Shown here: positions 1-10,576 of the stretch, piece after piece | How the letters are laid out: every line of letters starts with the position of its first letter | How positions within the stretch are numbered: position 1 is the first letter of the stretch | NCBI GenBank assembly: GCA_000320545.1 | Contig: ADNK01001333.1 | Coordinates: forward strand, 1-32,500 | DNA from: Bigelowiella natans CCMP2755 | Taxonomy: Eukaryota; Cercozoa; Chlorarachniophyceae | Reading direction: 5' to 3' | DNA: 32,500 nucleotides | Translations under genes and position numbers: made by a program | Notes under the pieces: model-generated | The model's input: only the letters and a program-made list of their open reading frames with translations | Database searches by the model: none | Told to the model about the DNA's origin: nothing

Positions 1-245
1 CACACATATATATACATAATATATATTCATGAGCACTATCACGATTCACCTCCCTCCTCCCCAGCATGTACATCAAATGTACAAGCATCATCTTTCCCCA
101 TCAGCCCATTAAGATTGGACAGCAACGTTAGGAGGGTTGGTGTTCCTGAATGGGGGTGGTGGTAGTAGTAGTATTAGTAGTGGTAGTGGGATAAGGACCA
201 GTAGCATAGTATTTGGGGGGAGGGGGGGGGGAGGAGGAGTAATGC

Positions 246-279
<34 letters not shown>
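1..279. repeat. Non-coding edge with TA microsatellite
   Basis: No convincing exon is visible here. The stretch holds TA-rich DNA at the left edge, a purine-rich patch with runs of G near 214-240, and a perfect (AT)n tract at about 249-277. It may be intron or flank of the minus-strand gene whose fragments lie to the right. Confidence 0.5.
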
Positions 280-280
<1 letters not shown>

Positions 281-477
281 TAACATAAATATATGTTAAT
301 ATTTGACAGGCAAGAGAAAGGACCTGATCCATCCGTTCCCCCCACGATGATGGGAGGCTCGTTGGAGATGTCCACAGGTGGCAAAAGGTTCTTCACCCCT
401 ACAAGCTGTGCAGCTGAGATCCCACCCACATCACCTGGGCTCACCTGATCATTAACGTAATCCTCCCTTACATACAA
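280..477 (-). CDS. Possible exon(s) of an unresolved minus-strand gene
   Basis: A minus-strand open frame contains a protein-like stretch (SAAQLVGVKNLLPPVDI followed by SNEPPIIVGGTDGSG) that reads more like real protein than its low-complexity surroundings. The final GGTDGSG recalls a nucleotide-binding loop, but the usual lysine-serine does not follow in frame, and no downstream exon was found. It could be a far exon of the gene supported at 1712-2109 or a separate gene. No function is assigned. Confidence 0.25.
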
Positions 478-481
478 TACG

Positions 482-484
<3 letters not shown>

Positions 485-527
<43 letters not shown>

Positions 528-571
528 ATGTGTGTGTGTGTGTGTTGTGTGTGTAAGTGCGCGCGCGCGCG
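485..571. repeat. Compound (CT)n-(GT)n-(GC)n microsatellite
   Basis: A dinucleotide tract that changes from CT to TG to CG within 90 bases. Nearby smaller tracts are (TAG)n at 880-910, GTGAGT-type repeats at 954-990 and (GA)n at about 1407-1440. No gene is supported between 478 and 1711. Confidence 0.9.
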
Positions 572-1399
572 TATGATGCATTTCTAAATTATCAGGAAGA
601 GTATTATGTCATCTTAAATGGACGAAATGCAAAGTTCCTCAGCAGCTTCAGAAGTAAGTTGTGTTGTAGCTACCACTCGGTATAACACAACGCCTTTCTC
701 TGCTTTGGCCACATTGTTCGTCGTTTTTCCTCCTCCTCCTTTTCCTCCTCCTTCTCCTCCTCCTCCTTGCGAGGATGTTACTGGGGCAATTTGGGAGTAG
801 AAATGCGCCACGTGCGACCCCCCGCTCCTTTTCTCCATTACAAAGCCAGCACCTGTTAAGCCACCAATAGCGGACAAGTAGTAAGTAGTAGTAGTAGTAG
901 TAGTAGTAGTAATAATAGTAGCTCTTTCTTAAGGTTTTCCTTACAAACCGAGTATGTGTGAGTGTGAGTGTGATTGTGAGTGTGAGTGTGTGCCTTGCGC
1001 TTTGTGCGTGTCTTCGTCATCTGTTTGCCTTCTTCTGTCTTCCAAATCTTATCCACAACTTCACCCCCTCTCCCCTCCCCTCCCCCCATCTATGGTCTTC
1101 TGTGACTTTCCCCCCATTCGTCCCCACCCCCCCTACCCCTTTCCTGGTAGACGACATACATTGTCCTTGAAGCGTGGTTTCACATATTAATTTGGCGCTG
1201 TCAGGGTTTGTTACGACTTGATTGCTCACTTCGGTGTCCACGCACGTTAGTCCTGGTGATATCATATAATTGATGCTGATTGATGGCTGGCTGCCGCAGT
1301 GATGAAGAGCAAAATGGTGAATGGGGTCACCTTTGTACTCTCTATAGGCTCGGACAAACAACGACAGCTGCAAACCCCTTTTCCCTGAGAAAGGAAAAG

Positions 1400-1443
<44 letters not shown>

Positions 1444-1512
1444 TTTTCGGGTAGGAAGTTGATAAAACTATGTTACGAGCAAGATCATCAAGTTTGGGAA
1501 AAGCCTTCTGTG

Positions 1513-1536
1513 CTCTCTCTCTCTCTCTCTCTCTCT

Positions 1537-1579
<43 letters not shown>

Positions 1580-1581
1580 AT
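1513..1581. repeat. (CT)n-(AT)n microsatellite
   Basis: A CT run followed by an AT run with one interruption. Open frames through it are repeat translations and are not called as genes. Confidence 0.9.
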
Positions 1582-1711
1582 GTAAACGATTGCCGTTCTT
1601 TTGCGCAGATGATCGAGTAGGAGTAATCCAGCTTGAATCTACTTTCACATTTCTTCTTTTCCTCCTCAAATCGCCCTCTCACTTATCCCCCCCTCTTCGC
1701 TCACGTCATAC

Positions 1712-2109
1712 TCGAGTTTCGCTCGCGTGTAGAGGACTTGAGGTAGGCCTGCCCTTGTGCCTCACTCCTACGAGCGATAGAAAGGGGGGGGGTGAGAAGG
1801 AGACAGTAGACGACATGGATGCTACTTCTGTTACTACTGCTACTTCATCATTAACAATAGCTCATGAACTACTAGATTGTGATCTGTGATTCGATCAATA
1901 GATACAGACACATGTTATGGTGGAAATGGAGAGCAGATCATGCCTCGCTAGTTGTCATCAACACACACACACACACATGCACACATGCACACACACCATA
2001 CGACGCCTTGGCATCTTGGATTGACATAGCACTGTGACAGAGCCATCTCCTTGTCTGCAATTGCTTCTAAGTCGCTTCCTATTGGAGAAGGGTGGGGTAG
2101 AAAGCTGAG
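1712..2109 (-). CDS. Two exons of an unresolved gene with a Cys-pair (PAN/apple-like) segment
   Basis: Two minus-strand exons join in phase. The first runs 2109 (or 2104) to 1997 and ends at TG|GTGTGT. The second runs 1767 to 1712 after a strong acceptor with a C/T-rich tract. Together they read through ADKEMALSQCYVNPRCQGVV and then W-SEAQGQAYLKSS. The pattern A...C......C.GVV......AYLKS resembles the short extracellular domain with two close cysteines also seen in the gene at 3729-4393. Start, end and other exons were not found; candidates lie near 2180-2260 and 1320-1373. The region between is microsatellite-rich and probably intron. I infer a multi-exon minus-strand gene of unknown function. 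Confidence 0.45.
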
Positions 2110-2504
2110 CTATTGAATTGTTTGAAATCGGTAGAAGTAGTAGTAGTAGTAGTAGTAGTGGTAGAGCATTGTAGTATTGGGTTGCGGGATAACAACCGGT
2201 TATGTCCAAGCCCTCCAGAATCTGATTGCGTTCATATTGGTGGTGATTAGCAACAGCGTGCCCCATTTCGGCGGGAAAAACACATTTTGTGAAAAAATGG
2301 AGAGACGATAGGAAGCCTTTTTGGGGAGTAGTAGATATCACCACAACCTCGCCACCACTACGACCACCGCCACCACCACCACAACTGCCGTCACAGCTGC
2401 AAGTTCCACCACCAATTGTATCTGACCTCCCACTCCATCATTCCTTTTTTATAAAATGTTCTGTCGGATGCTCCCGATGATGATGATAACCTATTTTTAG
2501 GCCA

Positions 2505-2535
2505 TCAAAACAAAACAAAACAAAACAAAAAAATC
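2505..2535. repeat. (CAAAA)n pentanucleotide repeat
   Basis: A run of AAACAAAAC-type units lies just beyond the 3' end of the gene at 2582-3204, on its downstream side. Confidence 0.85.
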
Positions 2536-2581
2536 AAAACAAAGGCTGCTTTTCAGCGGGGCAGCAACTTTTACAAAATAT

Positions 2582-3204
2582 TTACAAGTTGCCCTGATGT
2601 AACCCGATCATCCCTCTTATTTCCGCTGCTTTGAGCTGCAAAGCATACAGTATGTCTCTATTCTTTTGTATGAACGAAGAACTTTGCAGCATATCATCAT
2701 CATCACCATCATCATCATAATCATCATCGGGTGACCAGTTGGAACCCCATCGATCCGGTTTATCTCGAAGAACCATGGAAGATGTGGAGGGGGGAGAGGA
2801 GGAGGAGGCGGGGGGGGGGGAGGAGGATGTCGCCGACAGTAGTGATTTCGATGATGACGTAATGGAGGAGGATGAGAAGGAGGATGAGAGCGAAGCTGAG
2901 AGATTTCCCAACAATAACCTCTTAATCGTCGCACGAGGATTGTGTATCATGTTTTCATTCGGTCTATAGTCTGACCCATACCTGTCGGTGAAGATTGAAA
3001 ACTAACAATGTGATCCATTACCAGGCAGGGAAAATAAAGATTGCATTTATTAACCAACCACCTACCTTCGTAAATCAAGGAAGACGAAGGCGACAACGGA
3101 CAAAAGCCATGCTAGAGCCATCACTGCCAGGCTCACTCGCAGGCAGATATATGGGCATAGAGAAGTCAAATCTGAACGAGCAGACACAGCATTAAGAGCT
3201 CCGC
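2582..3204 (-). CDS. C-terminal exons of a membrane protein with a Ser/Asp-rich tail
   Basis: Two minus-strand exons join in phase: 3204-3066 (ends CGAAG|GTAGGT) and 2981-2582 (acceptor CGACAG, stop at 2582). The first encodes a hydrophobic helix, SLAVMALAWLLSVVAFVFLD, ending in DLRR. The second continues with YGSDYRPNENMIHNPRATIK, a long Ser/Pro run, an acidic PDDDYDDDGDDDD block and a helical end (ALQLKAAEIRG). This looks like a membrane protein with a cytosolic low-complexity tail. N-terminal exons should lie upstream, between 3205 and about 3470; that frame stays open there (RPPEEEAEVTHGAARL), but exon borders are unclear. No family recognised. Confidence 0.6.
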
Positions 3205-3467
3205 CTTTTAGAAAGTTGCCATTACATCCGAAACAAGAAGAAGAAGCAAGCCATCGATGATCTAAAACACAGCTTCCAAGAAATAAATGAAGTCGAGCAG
3301 CGCCATGGGTAACCTCGGCTTCCTCCTCGGGAGGCCTGGTGATGAGCCCTCCTTGGAAAAGATACGTGTCGCCTCTTCTTGGTGGGCATGGAGGTCGTTA
3401 CGCCATCATCACGGTCCTCATTTCTGCGTGTTCGAGATGAGGGAAAGAAAGTTTTTTTTAAACCCAT

Positions 3468-3728
3468 AAAACATCTAAGATTTTCCCAATAATGGGGAAC
3501 GACGCCGACGTATTGATACCAAAAGACCGCAGGTTCGCAGACAAATAGACTTGTCCCTTAATACGGAGTACATCTTAAATATTTAAACTAATATAACAAG
3601 AGAAATAAAGCGGCCATCGATCGAACCACTAGGCATAACGAGACAGGAGGGCGAAATCTCCAACCGTGTTAAGGCAAACAGTGCCGCACACTGCCCGGAG
3701 CTGTTGCACCTCGAAGAACTCTTGGGAG
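3468..3728. promoter_or_regulatory. Probable divergent promoter region
   Basis: The gap lies between the minus-strand membrane protein (5' exons left of 3468) and the plus-strand secreted protein starting at 3729. It is AT-rich around 3560-3610, with no repeat or coding signal. No individual promoter element can be named. Confidence 0.4.
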
Positions 3729-4393
3729 ATGTTTGCTACATCGCGACCAATCACGTTTGGCGCCCTTCCTTTGGTCGTCGTCATGGCGTTCCCTCTTTTA
3801 GCAGCGTCTCAGTGTAGTAGCTGGTCCAATGAGCTTCGATACTCAAGATTGCCAACCTCCGCCAGTGCTTTAGGAGAGATGAGTTTTGATTCACTGGCGG
3901 AAGCCAAAGCTGCTTGCGAAGAGGTTGAGTCATAAGTAATAATAGTGGGAGACGTGCTTTAAATCAACCTTCGACAATCATGATTCAGGACACAACGTGC
4001 CACGGAATTACGAAGGTAGGTGGCGATAAACCATACACCTTGCGCGGGAAAGGAACGATTGCAATATCGTTCAATGGCGAAAGCTCGTGGATCAAAACTT
4101 GCGCTGCTGAGCATTCTTCCAGTGAGGCGGGAATAGGGCTGAACATACACCAACCCAAAAGTCCACACTACCTCGCCATTCTCATCCTTGTACCATCTCT
4201 TCTGCTTGCAGTAAGTTGCACGATGGTGCACAATCACACAAGAAATTGGGGGCAGTATGCGTGGATTTGGCTGAGATATTGTCAATCTTTCTCCCTGATC
4301 CCTTTCAAATTTGGATTCCATTGTGGTAAAAACTTTATCACAGGCTACAGGTTAGACATTTTTTCTGTCCTCCCTCACCAGCTGCTAATTTAA
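3729..4393 (+). CDS. Small secreted protein with a Cys-pair (PAN/apple-like) domain
   Basis: The model has exons 3729-3923, 3989-4121 and 4212-4393, about 169 aa. The first ATG that gives a signal peptide (MFATSRPITFGALPLVVVMA, then FPLLAAS) is at 3729. Exon 1 ends SLAEAKAACEE and exon 2 starts DTTCHGITK, followed by KPYTLRGKG and FNGESSWIK. This is the layout A.AAC.....C.G.T....YTLR.G......GE.SW.K, which I know as a short extracellular two-cysteine domain in algal and other protist surface proteins. The 90-bp second intron is a multiple of three, so the tail stays in frame whether or not it is spliced. The minus strand also has an open frame over 3959-4321, which makes the third exon the weakest part. 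Confidence 0.55.
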
Positions 4394-5013
4394 ACATCAT
4401 TTATACTAGGAAGAGAATGGATGAGGGCAACCCGGACTCACCATTTGATCTAGATAGTGGTGGATGATGATTCTCGTCTATCCTTGACTTAGAAATCTTC
4501 AATATTGTAGCCAAACACATGGTGTGCCAGCAAGGGGCATTCATCTACACCAACTCATTCGATCGGCTCATCGTGACCCTGTGTCATACGCTATGTGATG
4601 ATAATAGATGCAAAAGATTTGCGAACACTACGTGTAATTTGATCTAGCAGACATGTGTACGTACACGCACAGATAGCATTGCTTCGCTAGCTTGGCGCAA
4701 GTAGGTAACCATGGCCGGCGCCGCCTAATACGTGTGTTCTATGCACATGCATGTACACGACACAACACACACAAACACACAAAGTCGTTGCTACTACTCG
4801 GCACGATTGAACACAGCTAGTATTTAATGCATCACATATGGCACGCGGGATGGCAAACGGCTCGAATGTGTACTATGTTTTTCTTGCTTTGTATATTTGC
4901 TAAGATGTGATCTTAGCAAAGGCTTCGACTATTATATGCACTATCTAGATACTAGGCTTATTAGCATGGACGGGCATTGCATCAATATCTCATATGAAAT
5001 TTCCACTTGCTTG
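4394..5013. other. Convergent 3' spacer between secreted protein and Rab genes
   Basis: No gene is visible. The DNA lacks long microsatellites (one short CA stretch near 4765-4780) and is rich in words such as CATGC, CTAGC and GTACGTAC. It contains a perfect 11-bp hairpin at 4896-4920. It belongs to the same sequence class as 7482-8347, 20198-21138 and 25429-26419. Confidence 0.6.
4896..4920. terminator. Perfect 11-bp hairpin downstream of the Rab gene
   Basis: TTTGCTAAGAT, a GTG loop, then ATCTTAGCAAA: a perfect inverted repeat with a 3-nt loop. It lies 94 bp past the Rab stop codon (minus strand), inside the convergent gap. A role in 3' end formation or as a boundary is a guess; eukaryotic terminators are not normally hairpins. 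Confidence 0.4.
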
Positions 5014-6333
5014 CTAACAACAACTGGCGCGTTTTTGCTCTTTTTCGACTTCTAACTGAGCAGCTTTACAATCAACCCCCTGCTATTACATATCAGAAAC
5101 AAACAGACACAACATCAGCGCTGTAGCCATAGCATTGCACAGCTACGTTAGGATGACCATTGAAAAAAATATATATATATTATTTCGTTACATCCGTCTA
5201 ATGTAGGAAAGTACTGTGTAAAATTTTTTAGGAAAGAGCATGCGGAGATGCCAAGATAAATTAGTACCTTTTCTGCCCCTGCTATTTCTTTTAACCTGTT
5301 GAATCATCAAAGTTGATAGAGCACTCATAAAAGAAAATTAGTTAATTAATACCTCTTTGAACACGCGTACGACGCAGCCGTATTGAAAGCTTTCTCCACG
5401 TTGAAATGTGATTTTGCACTCGTTTCTTCACACAAATTTCAAATGAGTGAAATCATTCGTTCCCAATTCAGAAAAGGAAGCATTACCTATGTACGACATT
5501 CCACTATTATCTGCGAATCTTTTTGCTGTTTCAAAGGGGACTTTTCTCTCTAAGTAGAGATCAACTTTGTTGCCTGGAAACATCCAACATCTCAGTTATT
5601 TGTTTCTCAGCAATTTTGGAATTTGTTACCAATCAATATTACGTCAACGTCGGGTTTTGCATATGAGCGGACATCTTCAAGCCATAGTTCCACATTGCTG
5701 CAATGCATCATACATTCCGAATCAATAATAACGCGCGCACGTAAACCAGATCTGGCTTACTCGAAAGACGTGCTGTCTGATATGTCGAATACCACCAAAA
5801 TGGCATCACAAGATCGATAGTAAGAGGTTGTTATTGTCCGGAATCTGCATCGTTATTCTCAATATGGTGAGATTGTATATTTCACGAATACAATATTGAT
5901 CAAGACCTCTCTTGGCCCGCAGTATCCCATATTTGTAGATTTACCTAACACTTTATTTCAGAGACCTGCTGCTATGAAATGAACTTCTTCACACCTTTTT
6001 GCCTCCAACAGTCGTCTGTTTCATCTCGAAATCCACTCCAATCGTGGAAACATATCCCTCCGTAAATTCCTTTCCCTTCACAAAAACACTTGGTCAGCCA
6101 TTGCTGAGTTTCTACAAGACAACTTACCATAAAGCTTTTCAGCAAGCAGGATTTTCCAACCCCTGCAAGGTATCAAATTCACACTGAACATATATTGTGC
6201 ATAGAAGTTGCATTTGCGTATGCTAGGAAAGGGACGCACCGGAATCGCCAAGGAGAATTATCTTCAGATGGAAATCGCTGTCAAGGAAGAGGGTTAACAA
6301 ATAAGAATATAATGTCGTATGACGGGATTGCAT
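5014..6333 (-). CDS. Rab-family small GTPase
   Basis: Exons on the minus strand: 6277-6240, 6162-6128, 6075-5995, 5944-5907, 5844-5761, 5697-5630, 5573-5487, 5425-5353, 5295-5268, 5079-5014; all junctions are GT-AG and in phase. Conserved boxes are all visible: P-loop GDSGVGKSC, switch I TIGVDFE, WDTAGQERFRTITTSYYR, NKVD, ETSAK. The protein ends KRASCC, a double-cysteine geranylgeranylation signal, so it should be membrane-anchored. FRTITTSYYR places it in the Rab1/Rab8/Rab10 group rather than Rab5 or Rab7; which one cannot be told by eye. The extreme N-terminus is uncertain. The frame can be read back to an ATG at 6333, but that stretch looks like a pyrimidine-rich intron end, so a short upstream first exon is likelier. 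Function: GTP-switched regulator of vesicle transport. Confidence 0.95.
5142..5200. repeat. Copy 1 of a diverged two-copy element
   Basis: Contains CTACGTTAGGATGACCATTG, a 25-bp AT-rich gap and TTACATCCGTCT. The second copy is at 7913-7972 with the same order of boxes. This copy sits in the last intron of the Rab gene. Confidence 0.5.
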
Positions 6334-6369
6334 TACAAGTCCGGTTCCACCAAGCTGGGAAAATGCATC

Positions 6370-6878
6370 TCCTTTCAAGACCTACTACGTAGACACTTTG
6401 TCAGCTAGGTTGAGATGAACACAGTGCCACAGCGACGAAAAGGGTTGCAACAACTGGGGCACATGGTAACACTTTCATCCAAGCGCACCCACCCACAAAA
6501 TCCAACAGCAACGTTGATATAGTACAGCGTTGTATTGGGCACAGGAGCAACTAGTTGGAGTCTCCCTCTGCTGCTTTAGGTGGCGGCGATGAGTGGAGAG
6601 CTGGAGATCAGTTGTGTGCACTATTCGGACATTGATTGTTGCCTTTGTTGGGGTCGCTTCCCGAGTACGTCTTCTTTTCCAACGAAAACAAAGCCGACAA
6701 CACCTTACCAGCTTTTCCATCTGAAATTGTACAACATTATTATATGGCGACATGCTCGATTTCATGTCGTCTCCTTGGTTTGAGAAGAGAAGCGGATTCT
6801 AAAATCCAAGCGTGTGTTCGCGAGCGTGTGTGTTCAAACTCAAATCAATCATCCTCAAAGCTCGAAGGACTGCACAAG
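6370..6878. promoter_or_regulatory. Divergent promoter, Rab gene / SnoaL-like gene
   Basis: About 0.5 kb between the minus-strand Rab and the plus-strand SnoaL-like gene. It must also contain the missing first exon or 5' leader of the Rab gene. Open frames here (6475-6765 minus, 6580-6783 plus) overlap each other and have no protein-like features. No clear element seen. Confidence 0.45.
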
Positions 6879-7481
6879 ATGGATTCGGACTCAAAGCTTC
6901 TCCTAAAAGCGGCCGAGGATTACTTCGCGGCCTGGAATTCAAAAGACCTCAAGAAGCTTGAGAATTGCTTTGTGGCTGAGAAAGCTGTTCTGAGGGACTG
7001 GGATATCAGCGTCGAAGGTGGTATCAACGTAATGTGAAGGGAGATGGATGGCACGTAATGATTGAATGGCCGTCAATAGGAACAAGTAAGGTTGTGGAGG
7101 CGAACGGAAATATCTTCAAAGCAGTCCCAAAGATCGCGATCGAAGTTGTCAAAGTCCATCCATGCGTATGGTAACACAATTTAACAAAATGCAAGGGGTT
7201 ACGTGAGATGCGAAATATAGCAATGACCACGAACTCAAGGATATGTTTGTGATATTTATAAGCACTTGTTCGGCTTCTTGTGAAATTCTCGTCAAACTCA
7301 ATAACGATAAGAACGAGGTTCTGAAGGTACGTGCATTAGTAATATAGCATGACATTCAATAAGCACCACTACTCTCGGTCAAAGGTGATTATGCGACTAT
7401 GTACATAAATCATAGGTGGTTGATGTCATTGATTTCGACAAAGATTACAAGATCAAAGCTCTTCGAGCTTACAAAGGATGA
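6879..7481 (+). CDS. NTF2/SnoaL-like small protein
   Basis: Exons 6879-7017, 7080-7170, 7263-7326 and 7416-7481 give 119 aa; all introns are GT-AG, 62-92 bp, phases match. It reads MDSDSKLLLKAAEDYFAAWN, SVEG-TSKVVEANGNIFKAV, PKIAIEVVKVHP, CEILVKLNND, VVDVIDFDKDYKIKALRAYK. The order (helix with YFAAWNSKD, DW, GNIF.AVPKI.IEV, then a strand with CEI and a last strand ending I.ALRAYKG) is that of SnoaL-like members of the NTF2 cone fold. Length fits a single domain. Substrate is unknown; these proteins range from isomerases and hydrolases to non-enzymatic dimers. A polyadenylation-type AATAAA lies 61 bp after the stop. The neighbouring gene across the divergent promoter is the Rab GTPase; no functional link is evident. 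Confidence 0.85.
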
Positions 7482-7541
7482 ACACTAATCCTGGGATAAT
7501 TTCGGCATTCAGGATTACATTATTCACCCGCATTTAAGCAC

Positions 7542-7547
7542 AATAAA
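7542..7547 (+). promoter_or_regulatory. Candidate poly(A) signal AATAAA
   Basis: Lies 61 bp past the stop of the SnoaL-like gene, in the orientation and distance expected for 3' end cleavage. Confidence 0.5.
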
Positions 7548-7889
7548 AGTGTTTTGGTAGATAGGGCCTGAATGTCACAATAAGCATCTGCATCAAGTAG
7601 CATTCATCATGCTGACTATAGCTGCACCGCGCAATAACAAGTCTAGATAGATGTGTCTAGGTACAACTGGTGCGTGCGCAATGCATGCAAAGTAACCATC
7701 TATCATACATGCAGCACTAGAGCATGCACACTGATTATGACATCACTGCTGAGCGCGTTTTGCAATGCGAGTGAGCGTGCACACGTCCGCAAGCAAGCTT
7801 TCGGCTTTCGAACAAAGTTGGTCTATCTATATTATTGTAAGCGCACAGCATCTGCCCATCTAGCCATGCACGCCCTGTCTTGAGGTGTA

Positions 7890-7919
7890 TTATGTAGTCC
7901 ACTACGTACGACTACATAA
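7890..7919. repeat. 10-bp perfect inverted repeat
   Basis: TTATGTAGTC, a 10-nt gap (CACTACGTAC), GACTACATAA. It overlaps the left border of the second copy of the diverged element. Confidence 0.7.
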
Positions 7920-7972
7920 GGGCGACCATTGCTAGTATTGAACAAATTCAATTGATTAATTACATCCGTCTT
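7913..7972. repeat. Copy 2 of a diverged two-copy element
   Basis: CTACATAAGGGCGACCATTG, a 28-bp gap, TTACATCCGTCT. The outer boxes match copy 1 (5142-5200) at 16 of 20 and 12 of 12 positions. Confidence 0.5.
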
Positions 7973-8347
7973 ACGTACGACATGCTAGCATGTCTAGCTA
8001 CAGCTAGCAGCGTGCAGTCAAACAATGGGATCGATATATCGAAAAAGCACGTATGGACAGCGCATCTATCTTCACGCGGCGCCTGTGTGCACCTCGTCTA
8101 ATATAAGCATGTACATTGATATCTATCTGTGTTGCGCAATGATCAAGCTAGCATCCGATATGTGGTGAGCAGAATGTAAGAAACACAGCAGATATACATC
8201 CTACTACATCACGCGCAGCATTTCCATCTCTACTCCTAACATGTTGCACACCCTGCGTCTATACGTCCACGCACTAATTCGCAGCCCCCCAAGCCCCATT
8301 TTATTAGCTTGGCCGCGAAGCCATATACATAGCGGGTGATTCCATGT

Positions 8348-8823
8348 CTATTGGGGTGGTACAGGTGGAGGGGTGAAGTAGTTGTTGAAGATCTTGATCT
8401 GATCCATGTTAGTGAGCACACGCGTTCCAAGCAGGGGGATAGGGCTTTCCTGCAGAATCTGAACCCCTTGCATAGGGGAGAAGGGCCTGCTTGCAGCAAC
8501 ATCATCACCGCCTCGTTTCTTCGTTGCATCATGTCCCCGCTCACTGTTTCCATTTCTACCCTCCCCATTTACGCCGTCATTGCCATTGCTGCCTAAGCGA
8601 GCCTTCGAACCTGGAATTACCAACAGATGAACCCCAAAAAGAGTAATATTGTATGGACAATAATGTGTATCAGGTATGCGTAGTATTGTGCACTACAGTT
8701 TACATGTGAGACGGGGAGGGGGGACAACTAGCATGTGATACCGCATATTGATGATGTATATATGAAAATGTAATGTGGGCATGAGCATAAGTGTGTTTGT
8801 GTGTGTTTGTTGATAATATTTAT

Positions 8824-8886
<63 letters not shown>

Positions 8887-9804
8887 ATATTCGCACATGC
8901 CAATCGCGTCGTCCTGATGCACCATGCTTACACACACCTTCCCGCATCTTCTCCGACATCAGTCTTAGCTCCTTTAGCGTGCCACTGGCGTCTTTCTGCT
9001 TCTTCTTGCTGATGGCCGTCTTCTTGCCTGCCCGGCGGATCTTCTCTTCCCTCCCCTCCTCCTCTTTCCGAGCAGCATCTGCTAATGCTGCTGCTGCTGC
9101 TGCGGGTTTCACAATTCTACTCTTTCTCATGAGATTGATCGTCATCCGGCGATACCTCACAGCCTCGCTCACCGCTCTGTTTGATCGAATTCCTCCTGCT
9201 GTCGGCTTGGACGAGGAGGTGGAGGAGGGGGGGGGGGGACCATTGCTGTTGTTGCTGCCGCTGCTGCAAGGAATGGCGGAGGAAGACGACTGCTGCTGGT
9301 TATTCTTCTCTTCAAGGGTTGCACAACTTCTTCTTCTTCTTCTTCTACTACTACTACTTGCAGTTTCGACCCTTGCAGCTTGGTTGTAGAGCTGCAGGAT
9401 GTAATGGAGGCCGATCTGGAGACTTGTCACGAGGTACCCAAGATGCCTACAACATTAGTAATAGTAGTCGTATGTAATAGTAGTAAGTAGTAATGAGAAC
9501 AATTGTTGTTAGTACTGCTATTATAAAATGCAGCATAATTAATCAGTGTGCGGGGGGCATCGTAGCAACCACCGCCTACTGTTCGTTGTGGCCGCTGCGA
9601 ATCGCCCCCCCCACGTAAATTCGTAGCAGCGTGATGCTTGGTCCTGCTACAACTGTGTCGCACCACCACCCACAGGATGGATGCACATCATTGCTATCTA
9701 AGTGGAAACATCTACTACTACTGACGACCACTGCTACTACTACTACTACTACTACGAATCTTACTACTCGTTTGGAAGTACTAGGCTTCTGGAAGGCCAC
9801 CACC

Positions 9805-9836
<32 letters not shown>

Positions 9837-10535
9837 CAACAACAACAGCAGCAAAATGCTGATGGCAAGTATTTGTACCCCAGGAGAGCGTCCTGTGACA
9901 AAAATTCGGTGAGGAAGTGGGTCTCAGAGAACAGGGACGGCGTGTCGCTCCGCACGATGATGTAGCAAAGCATTGGCATAACATCGTCCGCCGAAAGACT
10001 CTGAGCAAGTTAATTGTGCTGATGGTGACGCTGATCACGATGACGACGATGATGACGTGTGAGGACAACGATGGGAAAATTGTAATCATAATGATGATGG
10101 CGATGAGGAGGAGGCGAGGAGGAGAGGCGGAGGGCTACAACACCTAGACACATTTGTGCACTATGGAGAAGATGACTACCATCACCACTATTGTTGATAT
10201 CTCGCAATGAGAGAGGTGAAGGCAAGAGAAGAAGAAGCATCAATAAAAGCCATATCCATCTATGATTCAAGATCGAGCAAGGATACACTAGCTGGTATAT
10301 GCTGTATGTTGTCTATATGTATTATAATGGATTATCCCCCATATCCGCCCCCCCCCCCCTCCCCCCCCCCCCTGCTCTTGCTACTAACCAGCGACTTGTT
10401 GAGGTTGTTCCTGCGGTTGCTATTCTGGATGCCGGTCTCTGCACACGTAACGAGCTTCTTGTGTAAGGCGTCCAGCAGCCTCAACTTCGAGGTCACATCC
10501 CGCTCAATAATTATGGAAGGCAGCAACTGCGATGG

Positions 10536-10576
<41 letters not shown>

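Larger units (their letters stand above)
7482..8347. other. Convergent 3' spacer between SnoaL-like and VPS9 genes
   Basis: About 0.87 kb without microsatellites or a credible gene. It carries the second copy of a diverged element (7913-7972), a 10-bp hairpin (7890-7919), a perfect 16-bp palindrome GACATGCTAGCATGTC (7979-7994) and an AATAAA at 7542-7547. Open frames in it are short and lack protein character. Confidence 0.6.

Noticed and set aside
280-477. A kinase P-loop (GGTDGSG)
   Set aside because: The lysine and serine/threonine that define a P-loop do not follow, and no continuing exon was found.
3959-4321. A 120-residue minus-strand frame and neighbouring minus-strand frames down to 3781
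   Set aside because: They look protein-like but their exons do not join in phase, and the plus strand shows a signal peptide plus a recognisable Cys-pair domain. Some doubt remains.
3204-4330. tRNA or rRNA genes in the gaps
   Set aside because: No cloverleaf with A and B boxes or rRNA-like sequence was seen by eye in any gap; this was not an exhaustive search.
7653-7883. Open frames inside the convergent spacer (76 aa, plus strand)
   Set aside because: The translation is a random Cys/His/Arg-rich mix without domain or splice signals; the same holds for frames at 25992-26264.
8791-9012. Repeats that could be mistaken for a CRISPR array or tandem gene repeats
   Set aside because: They are simple di- and trinucleotide microsatellites with no spacers.
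9764-10089. Extension of the VPS9 exon into GYKYLPSAF and a Cys/Val run
   Set aside because: The open frame runs into a (GTT)n repeat. Splicing at TT|GTCACA to the exon at 9446 gives the expected LGYLVTSLQIGLHYIL.
10160-10260. EF-hand-like loop DINNSGDG on the minus strand
   Set aside because: It lies in the intron 10388-10001; the flanking exons join in phase without it and restore the VPS9 core.
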